A program made the translations under genes and the position numbers. This document shows, piece by piece, positions 8,128 through 17,226 of a stretch of DNA of 50,879 nucleotides. The DNA comes from JBAVEL01 sp049587715 (lineage in GTDB: Bacteria > Bacteroidota > Ignavibacteria > UBA10030 > UBA6906): contig JBAVEL010000084.1 of NCBI GenBank assembly GCA_049587715.1, positions 1 to 50,879 of the forward strand, in the 5' to 3' direction. How positions within the stretch are numbered: the first letter of the stretch is position 1; every line of letters starts with the position of its first letter. The notes below the pieces were generated by a model. That model did not search any database. It was not told the origin of the DNA and worked only from the letters and a program-made list of their open reading frames with translations.

Positions 8128-9449
8128 CGAGACTCCCGGACGAGGACCGCTGCGAAGAAGCCGTCGGTGCCCGTCCGGTGGGGGGCCAGCGTGAGTCCCG
8201 CCCCCCCGGAGTCGATGGCAATCCCCTGGCGCCGGAGAATCTCTCCGGCGGGAACCTGGTGAAAAACCGGGTGCGCGGCCAGGAAGCGGGCGATCTGCGC
8301 CTCGTTCTCGGCCTGGCGGAGGGCGCAGGTGCAGTACAGGAGCCGTCCCCCGGGGCGTACGCATGGGGCGCATGCGCGGAGGATGTCCGCCTGGACCGCC
8401 TCCAGGCGCTCCCAGGCCCCCGGCGGAGGGAACTTCAACCACGGACTCCGGCGATAGATTCCCGTACCGGAGCAGGGAACATCCAGTATGACAGCGTCCG
8501 CCTTGCCGGCCATCCGGACGTACACCGCGTCGGGGCGGGCTTCGGGAGCAACACGTACAATGGAGGCGCCTGACCTCCGGGCGCGGGGCGGCAGGCGAAG
8601 GAGGCGTCTCCGATCCGCATCCGTCGCCACGATCAGGCCGCGGTTCTCCATGAGGGCTGCGAGGTGCAGGGATTTTCCCCCCGCTCCCGCACAGGCATCC
8701 AGTACCGTCATGCCCGGCTCCACCTCCAGAAGGTGTGACAGGATCTGGCTGCCTTCGTCCTGGAGCTCATAGGAGCCCGCCGCGAAGGAGGCGGATCCAC
8801 CCAGAGGAATCCGCCGGGCAAGGATGAGCCCCGCGGGAGCATACGGGGTCGGAGCGGCCTCCACTCCCTCCCGCTCCAGCGCGCGCATGACGCGATCTCG
8901 ATCGGCCCGCAGGGTGTTCACCCGCACCACCACGGGGGCCTCTTCATTCAGGGCGCGCGCGAGACGCCGGGCTTCCTCCACCCCCAGGCGGGCCGTCCAT
9001 TCGGCGGCCGCCGCCGAGGGCATCGAGGTCTCGACGGCGAGGAGCTCCGCCGGGTCCGCCTTGACCGCGGACGGCAGGTCCGCCATGGATGCGGCTTCGA
9101 GCCAGCGTGCAAGATCCCCCGGGTGCACCTCCCCCCCCCAGAAGGGTGCCACCAGCGCAGGAAGCCGCTCCCGCTCCTCCCCGCAGAACACCAGAGCATA
9201 CAATGCGTACAGGGCCGCGTGGGACGAGGGGAGCGGAATTCCCGAGGCCTCTGCGCCTGATGCCGCCATCGTCTCCAGGAGGCGTCTGTTCCTCAGGATC
9301 CCGAAGTACCTGTCGCTGATGAAACGGCGCTCCCGCGGACCCAGGTAGCGCCGGCGGCGGAAGAACTGCTGCAGACGGATGTCAGAGGGAAGGGGGTCAC
9401 CGGCGGCGGCAAACTCGAGAAGGTGTCCGATCAGGGAGGATTCCCGCAC
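8124..9449 (-). CDS. RsmB-type 16S rRNA (cytosine-C5)-methyltransferase
   Basis: A 441-residue NOL1/NOP2/Sun family methyltransferase. RsmB makes m5C967 in 16S rRNA. The N-terminal helical region (about 1-130) resembles the NusB-like RNA-binding domain, including FFRRRRYLGPRERRFISDRY. The catalytic half has the SAM loop VLDACAGAGGKSLHLAALME, motif IV VILDVPCSGTG and motif VI LLYCTCALRQAENE, which carry the two catalytic cysteines (DVPCSG and YCTCAL). ELQDEGSQ precedes the SAM-binding part, as is usual for the family. The first codon is GTG and has no strong ribosome site, so the start could be slightly different. Specificity for C967 rather than another site is inference. Confidence 0.9.
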   Translation of the reverse strand: MRESSLIGHLLEFAAAGDPLPSDIRLQQFFRRRRYLGPRERRFISDRYFGILRNRRLLETMAASGAEASGIPLPSSHAALYALYALVFCGEERERLPALVAPFWGGEVHPGDLARWLEAASMADLPSAVKADPAELLAVETSMPSAAAAEWTARLGVEEARRLARALNEEAPVVVRVNTLRADRDRVMRALEREGVEAAPTPYAPAGLILARRIPLGGSASFAAGSYELQDEGSQILSHLLEVEPGMTVLDACAGAGGKSLHLAALMENRGLIVATDADRRRLLRLPPRARRSGASIVRVAPEARPDAVYVRMAGKADAVILDVPCSGTGIYRRSPWLKFPPPGAWERLEAVQADILRACAPCVRPGGRLLYCTCALRQAENEAQIARFLAAHPVFHQVPAGEILRRQGIAIDSGGAGLTLAPHRTGTDGFFAAVLVRESR

Positions 9450-9516
9450 GATGCATGGCCTCGCCCGGTACGTGTGGCGACCCGGAGCGCCGCGGCCGGT
9501 TTCCGCTGCGCGGGAC

Positions 9517-10437
9517 TTACACCAGGACGACCGGAGTGTCCATCGCGGCCGTCATGTATCCCCGGGCCATGCGGGGTGTGTTGAAGGCGAGACCCACGGC
9601 CCCCGACCGGCCCAGAACCACCACACCTCCAAACCCCTGGACCTTGCGCTCCAGCATCCGGATGCCTTCCTCCGCCGCCGCCTGGGGACCGGCCTGATTG
9701 CGCTCCAGAGTGTCCAGAACCGATTTTGCCATCACCACCCGGATCATGGCCTCCCCCCACCCCGTGGTGGAAACCCCCCCCAGGCCGTTCTCCGCATAGG
9801 TCCCGCAGCCGATGAGGGGGGAATCCCCCACACGCCCCGGGTATTTGTTGGGAACCCCCCCTGTGGATGTCCCGGATGCAAAATCCCCCGCGGCATCCAG
9901 CGCCACGGCGCCCACGGTGTCGGCGGGGACCTTCTTTCTCCGGAATGCGTCCTTCACACTCCCCCCTCCCCTGCGCTGGGTCTCCCGCCATCGCTGCAGC
10001 TCGCGGTCCGTAATGAGGTCATCCTGGGAGCAGGTGGACAGGCCATGTTCCCGGGCAAACCGGACGGCACCCATCCCGGCAAGGAGCACGTGTTCGCTTT
10101 CGTCCATGATTTTCCGGGCGAGCCGGATGGGATTGCGGATGTTCTGCACCCCGGCCACGGCTCCCGCGCGCATGGTCCGGCCGTCCATGATGCTGGCATC
10201 CAGCTCCACTTCCCCCGCCTGGTTGATGAAGGAGCCCCGTCCGGCGTCGAACGCCTCATCGTCCTCCATTGTCACAATGGCGGCCTCCACGGCATCCACG
10301 GCGGTTCCACCCCGCAGCAGAGCCGTCCAGCCGGCGTTCAGGGACCGTTGAAGCCCTTCCCGGTGGGGCTCCACCAGCTCATCGGGAATATCCCATGCGC
10401 CTCCGTGTACGGCCAGGGCAATCATGCGGACCACCAT
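9517..10437 (-). CDS. Isoaspartyl peptidase / L-asparaginase (Ntn hydrolase)
   Basis: A plant-type asparaginase/isoaspartyl dipeptidase of 306 residues. These enzymes are made as a precursor that cleaves itself to expose a catalytic threonine, giving alpha and beta chains. The cleavage site is visible as PADTVGAVALD (Thr about 174). N-terminal VHGGAWDIP, the GRGSFINQAGEVELDASIMD segment, the substrate-loop GGVPNKYPGRVGDSPLIGCG and GTYAENGLGGVSTTGWGE are all family hallmarks. It likely degrades isoaspartyl dipeptides or asparagine. The start is uncertain: ATG 10437, ATG 10425 and TTG 10482 are all possible, and none has a good ribosome site. Confidence 0.92.
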   Translation of the reverse strand: MVVRMIALAVHGGAWDIPDELVEPHREGLQRSLNAGWTALLRGGTAVDAVEAAIVTMEDDEAFDAGRGSFINQAGEVELDASIMDGRTMRAGAVAGVQNIRNPIRLARKIMDESEHVLLAGMGAVRFAREHGLSTCSQDDLITDRELQRWRETQRRGGGSVKDAFRRKKVPADTVGAVALDAAGDFASGTSTGGVPNKYPGRVGDSPLIGCGTYAENGLGGVSTTGWGEAMIRVVMAKSVLDTLERNQAGPQAAAEEGIRMLERKVQGFGGVVVLGRSGAVGLAFNTPRMARGYMTAAMDTPVVLV

Positions 10438-10540
10438 GGGTTGGGGTTCTGGGTGATGTTCCTTGCATCGGGAAGGTACCAATCCCTGGATGGGAAATCA
10501 AGAACCGCGGGAGCCCCTGTGCGCTCCGATACACCTGCCG

Positions 10541-13204
10541 TCACGCGGCGGAACCCGGAGCGGTGACCGGGCTGGGGGAGGCCGCCCGGAGGGAGAACCC
10601 GTCCGGCGCGGACCCTTCCGCATCCAGGATGAGGGCCTCCCCTTCCATGAACGACCCACCCAGAAGCCCCTCGGCCAGCCGGTTCACCACATGCTGCTGG
10701 ATGACCCGCTTCAGAGGCCGGGCGCCGTACACGGGATCGTAGCCCAGATCCGCCAGGCGCGCCTCGGCGGAGGGGGTCACCTCCAGCGTCATTTCCTTCC
10801 TCCGGAGCATCGCAGCCACCCGCGCGAGCTGGAGCCCGACGATCCGACGGACCTCCCCCCGCCCGAGGGGAGCAAACACAATCACATCGTCCACGCGGTT
10901 CAGGAACTCCGGCCGGAGGGTCTGCCGGAGCATCCGCATCAGCTCCTCCCGGAGCCCGGCGGGGGTGGCACCCGCGGCCGGGTCCGAAGCATCCCGGCCA
11001 ATCCGTTCCTGGATGAGATGGGAACCCAGGTTGGAGGTCATGATGATGATCGTATTGCGGAAGTCCACGGTCCTTCCCTTCCCGTCCGTCAACCGGCCGT
11101 CATCCAGCACCTGGAGGAGAACATGGAACACGTCTGCGTGTGCCTTTTCAATCTCATCCAGGAGGACAACCGTGTACGGCCTCCGCCGGACCGCCTCCGT
11201 GAGCTGCCCTCCCTCCTCGTAGCCCACGTATCCCGGGGGGGCGCCGATCAGCCGCGAGACGGAGAACTTCTCCATATACTCGCTCATGTCGATCCGCACC
11301 ATCGCCGTTTCGTGGTTGAAGAGGATTTCCGCGAGGGCGCGGGCCAGCTCGGTTTTCCCCACTCCCGTGCTTCCCAGGAATATGAAGGACCCGATGGGGC
11401 GCTTCTCGTCCTGAAGGCCCGCCCGGGCGCGCCGGACCGCCTCACTCACGGCCCGCACCGCCTCTTCCTGGCCCACGATCCTCTCATGGAGCCGTTCTTC
11501 CAGCCGGAGAAGTCTCTCCCGTTCCCCTTCCAGCATCCGGGCCACGGGTATGCCCGTCCACCGGGCCACGATCCCGGCGATATCCTCGGCCTCCACTTCC
11601 TCCTTCAACATCCGGCTGCCCTGCTGCGCCGCGCGCAGCACTCCGGTGGCCTTCTCCAGGGATCGGGCAAGCTGCGTCAGAACCCCGTACCGCAGCTCCG
11701 CCACCCGGGCCAGATCCCCTTCCCGTTCCGCCCGCTCGGCCGATCCCTTCGTCCGCTCCATCTCCTCCTTCATGCGACGGATGGACTGAATGAGATCACG
11801 CTCCTTCTGCCATTGCACCCGGAGAACCGTCTGCTTCCCCCGCAGTTCCTCCAGCTCGGTTTCCACGGCCGACAGACGGAGCCGGGAGGCCTCGTCCTCC
11901 TCCCGCCGGAGGGCCTCCCGCTCGATCTCAAGCTGGTGGATTCTCCGCTCGACCCCGTCCAGTTCCTCCGGGAGCGAGTCGATCTGCAGACGGAGGCGGG
12001 AGGCCGCCTCATCCACCAGGTCCACGGCCTTATCGGGGAAGAACCTGTCCACAATGTACCGGTTCGCCAGCTCCGCCGCGGCCACAATGGCGCCGTCCGT
12101 AATCCGGACGCCGTGATGCACTTCGTACTTCTCCTTCAATCCGCGAAGGATGGAGACGGTGTCCTCCACGGAGGGTTCCTCCACAAGCACCGGCTGGAAT
12201 CGGCGTTCAAGGGCGGGGTCCTTCTCAATGTGCTTCCGGTATTCGTCCACGGTGGTGGCCCCGATCGCCCGGAGATCCCCGCGCGCCAGCGCGGGCTTGA
12301 GCATGTTGGCTGCATCCACGGCCCCCTGCGCCGCACCGGCCCCCACGAGCGTATGGAGCTCATCGATGAAGAGGATCACCTCCCCCCCGGATTCCTCCAC
12401 CTCCCGGATGAGCGCCTTCAGCCGCTCTTCGAACTGCCCCCGGAAGGTCGTTCCCGCAATCAGGGTGCCCATATCCAGTGCCACGATCCGCTTCGACTTG
12501 AGAGGCTCCGGCACATCCCCTTGCACAATGCGGTGCGCAATCCCTTCCGCGATCGCCGTCTTCCCGACACCCGGTTCCCCGATGAGAACCGGGTTGTTCT
12601 TGGTGCGGCGGGACAGCACCTGAAGCACCCGGCGGATCTCCTCTTCCCGTCCGATGACGGGGTCCAGGCGTCCCCTGCGGGCATACTCGTTCAGATCCCG
12701 TCCGAAACGCTTGAGGGCCCGGTATTTCTCCTCCGGGTTCTGGTCCACAACCCGATGCGCTCCGCGAAAGTCCTTCAGGGCGAGCAGCAGACCCGCCCGC
12801 GTGACACCCGCCTCTGTGAGAATCCTCCCCGCCGCCCCCCCCTCCTCCTCCAGAAGGGCCAGCAGAATATGTTCCGTGCCGGTGTACTCATCCCGCAAAC
12901 CGCGCGCCTCACTCAGGGCCCTGTCGAGCAGGGCGCCCGAGACCCTGGAGAATGCCGGTTGTCCCACGCCCCCCCCATGGACCCGGGGCAGAGCATCCAG
13001 GAGCTGGTCCAGGAGCCCGCGGACCCGGCCTGCGGGTGTTCCGATCCGCTCCAGGATGGCCGGCGCGGTTCCCGACTCATCCGCCAGAAGCGATGCGAGG
13101 ATGTGCACGGGCTCTATGACCTGGTGGTCCTTCGAGGAGGCAAGTTCCTGTGCCTGCCGGAGCGCCTCCTGCGCCTTCAGCGTCAGATTGTTGGGGTCTG
13201 TCAT
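10541..13204 (-). CDS. clpB: ATP-dependent disaggregase ClpB
   Basis: ClpB is a hexameric AAA+ disaggregase that threads aggregated proteins with DnaK. The 887-residue protein has the Clp N-domain (about 1-145), AAA1 with Walker A GEPGVGKT at 209-216 and Walker B FIDELHTL, a long coiled-coil middle domain between AAA1 and AAA2 (heptads such as LEIEREALRREEDEASRLR), AAA2 with Walker A GSTGVGKTE at about 615 and Walker B VVLLDEIEKAH, and the C-terminal small domain (GARPLKRVIQQHVVNRLAEG). A ClpP-binding loop was not evident. The ATG at 13204 is preceded by AAGGAGA at about 10 bp. It follows dnaK on the same strand after an 87-bp gap containing a hairpin. Confidence 0.97.
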   Translation of the reverse strand: MTDPNNLTLKAQEALRQAQELASSKDHQVIEPVHILASLLADESGTAPAILERIGTPAGRVRGLLDQLLDALPRVHGGGVGQPAFSRVSGALLDRALSEARGLRDEYTGTEHILLALLEEEGGAAGRILTEAGVTRAGLLLALKDFRGAHRVVDQNPEEKYRALKRFGRDLNEYARRGRLDPVIGREEEIRRVLQVLSRRTKNNPVLIGEPGVGKTAIAEGIAHRIVQGDVPEPLKSKRIVALDMGTLIAGTTFRGQFEERLKALIREVEESGGEVILFIDELHTLVGAGAAQGAVDAANMLKPALARGDLRAIGATTVDEYRKHIEKDPALERRFQPVLVEEPSVEDTVSILRGLKEKYEVHHGVRITDGAIVAAAELANRYIVDRFFPDKAVDLVDEAASRLRLQIDSLPEELDGVERRIHQLEIEREALRREEDEASRLRLSAVETELEELRGKQTVLRVQWQKERDLIQSIRRMKEEMERTKGSAERAEREGDLARVAELRYGVLTQLARSLEKATGVLRAAQQGSRMLKEEVEAEDIAGIVARWTGIPVARMLEGERERLLRLEERLHERIVGQEEAVRAVSEAVRRARAGLQDEKRPIGSFIFLGSTGVGKTELARALAEILFNHETAMVRIDMSEYMEKFSVSRLIGAPPGYVGYEEGGQLTEAVRRRPYTVVLLDEIEKAHADVFHVLLQVLDDGRLTDGKGRTVDFRNTIIIMTSNLGSHLIQERIGRDASDPAAGATPAGLREELMRMLRQTLRPEFLNRVDDVIVFAPLGRGEVRRIVGLQLARVAAMLRRKEMTLEVTPSAEARLADLGYDPVYGARPLKRVIQQHVVNRLAEGLLGGSFMEGEALILDAEGSAPDGFSLRAASPSPVTAPGSAA

Positions 13205-13234
13205 GGGTTGTGTGTCTCCTTCGGCCCCTCTCAC

Positions 13235-13265
13235 ACGGAAGGCGAGGGGACGCCTCGCCTTCCGT
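13235..13265 (-). repeat. Perfect 13-bp hairpin between dnaK and clpB
   Basis: ACGGAAGGCGAGG and its exact reverse complement (13235-13247 and 13253-13265) flank a 5-nt loop. No T-run follows on either strand, so it is not a canonical intrinsic terminator. It lies between the dnaK stop and the clpB ribosome site. It could be a processing or stabilising element, or an attenuator that sets the dnaK:clpB ratio. Confidence 0.7.
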
Positions 13266-13291
13266 TCTCGGAACACCCCGGAGGTGGGGCT

Positions 13292-15211
13292 TTACCGCTT
13301 CTTGTTCTTCTCGTCCATCACCTCGTACTGGGCGTCCTCCACCTTCTTCTCGGTGGCTCCCGCCCCGCCGCCCTCCGCTCCCCCGGCCGCCTGGCCCGGT
13401 CCCTGGGCCGCGGCCCGCTGGTACATCTGGGCGGAGGCCTCGTTCCAGGCCGCATTCAGCTCTTCGGTGCCCGACCGCAGCGCTTCCGCGTTCCCCTTCG
13501 TCACCGCGTCCTTCAGGCGGGATGCGGCGGCTTCGATCTTGGCCCGCAGGGCCGGATCCACCTTGTCTCCGAGCTCCTTGAGCTGCTTCTCCGTCTGGAA
13601 GACGAGATTGTCGGCCTGGTTCTTCAGGTCGATCTCCTCCTTCCGCTTTCTGTCGTCTGCGGCATGGGAAGTCGCCTCCGCCTTCATGCGCTCCACCTCT
13701 TCCTTGCTCAGACCGCTGGAGGAAGTGATCCGGATGGATTGCTCCTTGCCCGTCGCCTTGTCCTTGGCGGCCACGTGGAGGATCCCGTTCGCATCGATGT
13801 CGAATGTCACTTCGATCTGGGGCATGCCGCGGGGGGCCGGGGGAATGCCATCCAGGTGGAACCGGCCTAGGGTTCTGTTGTCCACGGCCATGGGGCGCTC
13901 CCCCTGCAGCACGTGGATCTCCACCGATGTCTGGCTGTCGGACGCGGTGGAAAACACCTCGCTCTTCTTGGTGGGTATGGTGGTGTTGGCATCAATGAGA
14001 CGGGTCATCACCCCTCCCAGGGTCTCGATCCCCAGCGCCAGGGGGGTCACGTCCAGAAGCAGCACATCCGTCACATCCCCCGAGAGGACCCCTCCCTGGA
14101 TTGCCGCCCCCACCGCCACCACCTCGTCGGGATTCACGCTCCTGTTGGGCTCCCTCCCGAAGATGTCCTTCACCAGCTGCTGGACTCGGGGAACCCGGGT
14201 CATGCCGCCCACCAGGATGACCTCGTCGATGTCGCGCGGGGAAAGCCCGGCATCCTGAAGGGCCTTCTGCACGGGCGGAACCGTCCGCTGCACCAGGTCG
14301 TCCACAAGCTGCTCGAAACGGGTGCGGGTAATGGTCATGTTCAGGTGCTTCGGGCCTTCGGCAGTGGCGGTAATGAACGGGAGGTTCACCTCCGTCTGCA
14401 TGAGCTGGGAGAGCTCCATCTTGGCCTTCTCCGCGGCCTCCCGGAGGCGCTGCAACGCCATGGGATCCTTCCGCAGGTCCATCCCTTCCGTCTTCCGGAA
14501 TTCGTCGGCAATGTGGTCCACGAGGCGCTGATCGAAGTTGTCTCCTCCCAGGTGGGTGTCGCCGTTGGTGGATTTCACCTCGAACACGCCCTCCCCGAGC
14601 TCCAGGATGGAGATGTCAAAGGTTCCGCCCCCCAGGTCGTAGATCGCAACCTTCAGGTCCTTGGTCTTCTTGTCCAGGCCGTAGGCCAGCGCTGCCGCCG
14701 TCGGCTCATTGATGATTCTCCGAACGGTGAGGCCCGCCACCTCTCCCGCCTCTTTGGTGGCCTGCCGCTGCGCGTCGTTGAAGTAGGCGGGCACGGTGAT
14801 GACGGCGTCGGTGACCTTCTGCCCCAGATAGTCCTCCGCGGTCTGCTTCATCTTCTGCAGTATCATGGCGCTGATCTCGGGGGGGGAGTAGATCCTCCCT
14901 CCCACATCCACCCGGGCCGTGTTGTTGTCTCCGCGCACCACCTTGAAGGAGACGGACCTCATCTCTTCGGTGACCTCATCGAAGAAGCGCCCCATGAAGC
15001 GCTTGATGGAGTACACGGTATTCTGAGAATTGGTGACGGCCTGGCGCTTGGCAGCCTGCCCCACGAGGCGTTCCCCGCTCTTGGCAAAGGCCACCACCGA
15101 AGGCGTGGTGCGCCCCCCTTCCGCATTGGCGATGACCGCCGGATCCTTTCCCTCCATGACGGCCACGACGGAGTTGGTTGTGCCCAAATCGATGCCTATG
15201 ATCTTGCCCAT
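13292..15211 (-). CDS. dnaK: Chaperone DnaK (Hsp70)
   Basis: DnaK is the ATP-dependent Hsp70 chaperone that binds exposed hydrophobic stretches. The 639-residue protein has the N-terminal ATPase domain with IGIDLGTTNSVVAVMEG (phosphate 1), AVITVPAYFNDAQRQATKEA, IYDLGGGTFDISILE (phosphate 2) and VILVGGMTRVPRVQQLV. The interdomain linker DVLLLDVTPLALGIETLGG leads into the substrate-binding domain, and the lid ends in a Gly/Ala-rich tail with a charged terminus (MDEKNKKR). The ATG at 15211 has GAGAGGAG 7 bp upstream. No dnaJ or grpE is adjacent; clpB follows directly. I found no CIRCE or clear sigma32 promoter upstream. Confidence 0.98.
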   Translation of the reverse strand: MGKIIGIDLGTTNSVVAVMEGKDPAVIANAEGGRTTPSVVAFAKSGERLVGQAAKRQAVTNSQNTVYSIKRFMGRFFDEVTEEMRSVSFKVVRGDNNTARVDVGGRIYSPPEISAMILQKMKQTAEDYLGQKVTDAVITVPAYFNDAQRQATKEAGEVAGLTVRRIINEPTAAALAYGLDKKTKDLKVAIYDLGGGTFDISILELGEGVFEVKSTNGDTHLGGDNFDQRLVDHIADEFRKTEGMDLRKDPMALQRLREAAEKAKMELSQLMQTEVNLPFITATAEGPKHLNMTITRTRFEQLVDDLVQRTVPPVQKALQDAGLSPRDIDEVILVGGMTRVPRVQQLVKDIFGREPNRSVNPDEVVAVGAAIQGGVLSGDVTDVLLLDVTPLALGIETLGGVMTRLIDANTTIPTKKSEVFSTASDSQTSVEIHVLQGERPMAVDNRTLGRFHLDGIPPAPRGMPQIEVTFDIDANGILHVAAKDKATGKEQSIRITSSSGLSKEEVERMKAEATSHAADDRKRKEEIDLKNQADNLVFQTEKQLKELGDKVDPALRAKIEAAASRLKDAVTKGNAEALRSGTEELNAAWNEASAQMYQRAAAQGPGQAAGGAEGGGAGATEKKVEDAQYEVMDEKNKKR

Positions 15212-15469
15212 GATGCGCTCCTCTCTGTGCAAGGGCACCCCCGGCCCGCCCGGGGCCCCGATGGAAGGGGGTGCCTATTATGTGATTCTTCGCTTCACTC
15301 CCTTATCGCAACCGATATGCCAGAGTGGCTCGATCTTGAGATGGCCGGTTACTAAATGTCTGACAATGACTTATGAGAAATCCATCCAACGGGGGTTACC
15401 CCGATCGCCTGCCACAATGGCGCTTCGCGTCGTACCGAATGGCATCCATCTCCCTTTTGTCATGGCGGA

Positions 15470-15498
15470 TTGACTCTTCCCGTGCGATTGTCTATCAT
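15470..15498 (+). promoter_or_regulatory. Sigma70-type promoter for birA-coaX
   Basis: TTGACT (15470-15475), a 17-bp spacer and TATCAT (15493-15498) form a near-consensus promoter about 77 bp upstream of the birA ATG. The leader of about 70 nt shows no obvious regulatory structure. Confidence 0.6.
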
Positions 15499-15574
15499 CA
15501 GCTCGAAGCTCACCGCAGAAGCCACCCGGTGCGGGGGAGGCGCCGAAGGTCGGAACACGTGCAGGGATTCCCCC

Positions 15575-16381
15575 ATGAAGCCGATGGAGACGGAGGACCC
15601 CCGGGTCCTGGAGCAACAGCTTACGGAGAAGCTGCGGACGCGCTCCTTCGGCCGTCCGACATACTACTTCCGTGAGATCGATTCCACAAGCTCCTGCGCG
15701 CGGGTCCTGGCGGAATGCGGCGCCTCGGAGGGAACGGTCGTGGCGGCCGGTTACCAGACCGGGGGAAGGGGCAGGCAGGGCCGCACGTGGTTTTCCCCGC
15801 AGGGCGAGAGCCTCCTCTGCTCCGTGGTGCTCCGTCCGAAACGACCCCGGGGAGACCTCAACACACTGCCGCTGGTTGCCGCAGTGGCGTTGAGCCGGGC
15901 CGTGGAAAGTGTGGCCGGCGTCTCCGTCCGGTGCAAATGGCCGAACGACCTGCTCCTGGGGAGACGGAAGTTCTGCGGAATCCTCGTCGAAGGAAACCTC
16001 CCGGGGGACGGTCCGGGACTCGCCATCCTGGGCTTCGGGGTCAATCTCTGCCAGGAGTCCTTTCCGCCGGAGCTGGAATCCAGGGCCACCTCCCTTCTGC
16101 TGGAGGGATGGGAGCACCCCGATCCCGTGCTCCTGTTCGGGGAGATCATGCTCTCGCTCGAAGAGACATATGCGGAATTCTGCGCCGACGGGTTCGGGGG
16201 CCTTCTTCCGCGATGGCTTGCCCGGGCATCCCCTCCCGGGACTTCTCTGTGCGTGGTCCAGGGAGAGCGCTCCTGCGCGGGGGACTTTTCAGGCCTCAGT
16301 CCCGAAGGGGGTCTGATGCTGGAGACGACGGAAGGGCCGCGGGTCTTCTTTGCCGGCGACGTGTCCCTGGTGGAACCCTGA
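15575..16381 (+). CDS. birA: Biotin--[acetyl-CoA-carboxylase] ligase
   Basis: A 268-residue biotin protein ligase that activates biotin as biotinyl-AMP and attaches it to the BCCP subunit of acetyl-CoA carboxylase. The catalytic loop GGRGRQGRTWFSPQGESL, REIDSTSSCARVLAE, CKWPNDLLLGRRKFCGILVE and ILGFGVNLCQ are diagnostic. The C-terminal SH3-like domain ends in EGPRVFFAGDVSLVEP. There is no N-terminal helix-turn-helix, so this is the monofunctional class that does not repress biotin genes. The ATG at 15575 has CAGGGA about 9 bp upstream; the frame is open further upstream, but that region contains the promoter. coaX follows after 35 bp. Confidence 0.94.
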   Translation: MKPMETEDPRVLEQQLTEKLRTRSFGRPTYYFREIDSTSSCARVLAECGASEGTVVAAGYQTGGRGRQGRTWFSPQGESLLCSVVLRPKRPRGDLNTLPLVAAVALSRAVESVAGVSVRCKWPNDLLLGRRKFCGILVEGNLPGDGPGLAILGFGVNLCQESFPPELESRATSLLLEGWEHPDPVLLFGEIMLSLEETYAEFCADGFGGLLPRWLARASPPGTSLCVVQGERSCAGDFSGLSPEGGLMLETTEGPRVFFAGDVSLVEP

Positions 16382-16416
16382 TTCCCACTCCAAGGTCGTT
16401 CAACCGCGGGAGGGAC

Positions 16417-17226
16417 ATGCTGATTGCAGTGGACATCGGCAACACACGGACGGCAATCGGCCTCTTCCACGGCGACCGCCTGGCGGCCGAATGCCGCATC
16501 GGCACACCCGGCCCGGACGGAGGGGAGGCCATCACTTCGGCCCTGGAGGAGATCCGGGGGAAGGCAGGCACCGGAGGCGGCGACATCCGCACCATCGGTG
16601 TGTCGTCGGTTGTACCCTCGGCTGCCGCTGGGCTGGAGGGCGTCTGCGGGCGCCTGTTCGGCGTCCGTCCCCTCTTCATCCACGCCGACATGGAGCTGGG
16701 CATCGCGATCCGGTACACCCCCCGTGCAGCGCTCGGACCCGACCGGCTCTGCAATGCCGTTGCCGGCTTCTCACGGTTCGGGGGACCGCTGATCGTCGTG
16801 GACCTGGGCACGGCCATTACCTTCGACGTGGTGGATGCCGACGGCAGCTTCCTGGGAGGGGCCATTGCTCCCGGACCCTGGTCCGCGGCGGCGGCGCTGC
16901 ATGGAAAGACGGCGCTTCTTCCCGAAGTCGAGCTCCGGATGCCGGATCAGGCGATCGGGAGGAGCACGGAGGAGGGGATGCGGGCCGGGATCGTCTTCGG
17001 GTGCGCGGACGCGGTCGACGGGATGATCCGGAGGATACGCAGGGAACTGGGCACGGAGGCCCGTGCCGTAGCCACGGGGGGACTTGCGCGCCTGGTGACC
17101 CCCCTCGTTCCTGCAGTGGAGACGTGCGTCCCATCCCTGGTGCTGGATGGCATCCGGATCATCTGCTCCCGGGTGACCCGGAGGGGTCCGCCCCCCTCAG
17201 GGAAGGCCGATGAGCCGGGCCGATGA
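16417..17226 (+). CDS. coaX: Type III pantothenate kinase
   Basis: CoaX phosphorylates pantothenate, the first step of coenzyme A synthesis, and belongs to the ASKHA fold. The 269-residue protein shows the phosphate-binding N-terminus MLIAVDIGNTRTAIGLFHGD, YTPRAALGPDRLCNAVAG (the GxDR motif with its catalytic Asp), VVDLGTAITFDVVDADGSFL, GGAIAPGPW and the C-terminal ATGGLARL. The ATG at 16417 is preceded by GGGAGGGAC. Linkage to birA is common across bacteria. Its end overlaps the nuoN stop by 30 bp on the opposite strand. Confidence 0.95.
   Translation: MLIAVDIGNTRTAIGLFHGDRLAAECRIGTPGPDGGEAITSALEEIRGKAGTGGGDIRTIGVSSVVPSAAAGLEGVCGRLFGVRPLFIHADMELGIAIRYTPRAALGPDRLCNAVAGFSRFGGPLIVVDLGTAITFDVVDADGSFLGGAIAPGPWSAAAALHGKTALLPEVELRMPDQAIGRSTEEGMRAGIVFGCADAVDGMIRRIRRELGTEARAVATGGLARLVTPLVPAVETCVPSLVLDGIRIICSRVTRRGPPPSGKADEPGR

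Noticed and set aside
10463..13870. 1,135-codon open frame on the plus strand
   Set aside because: Shadow of clpB and dnaK on the opposite strand; no homology and abnormal composition.
13913..15355. 480-codon open frame on the plus strand
   Set aside because: Antisense to dnaK, same reasoning; it runs through the dnaK promoter area.
15212..15470. CIRCE or sigma32 heat-shock site for dnaK
   Set aside because: No TTAGCACTC-N9-GAGTGCTAA and no CTTGAA/CCCCAT pair; a CATAAT box near 15270 lacks a -35 at proper spacing.
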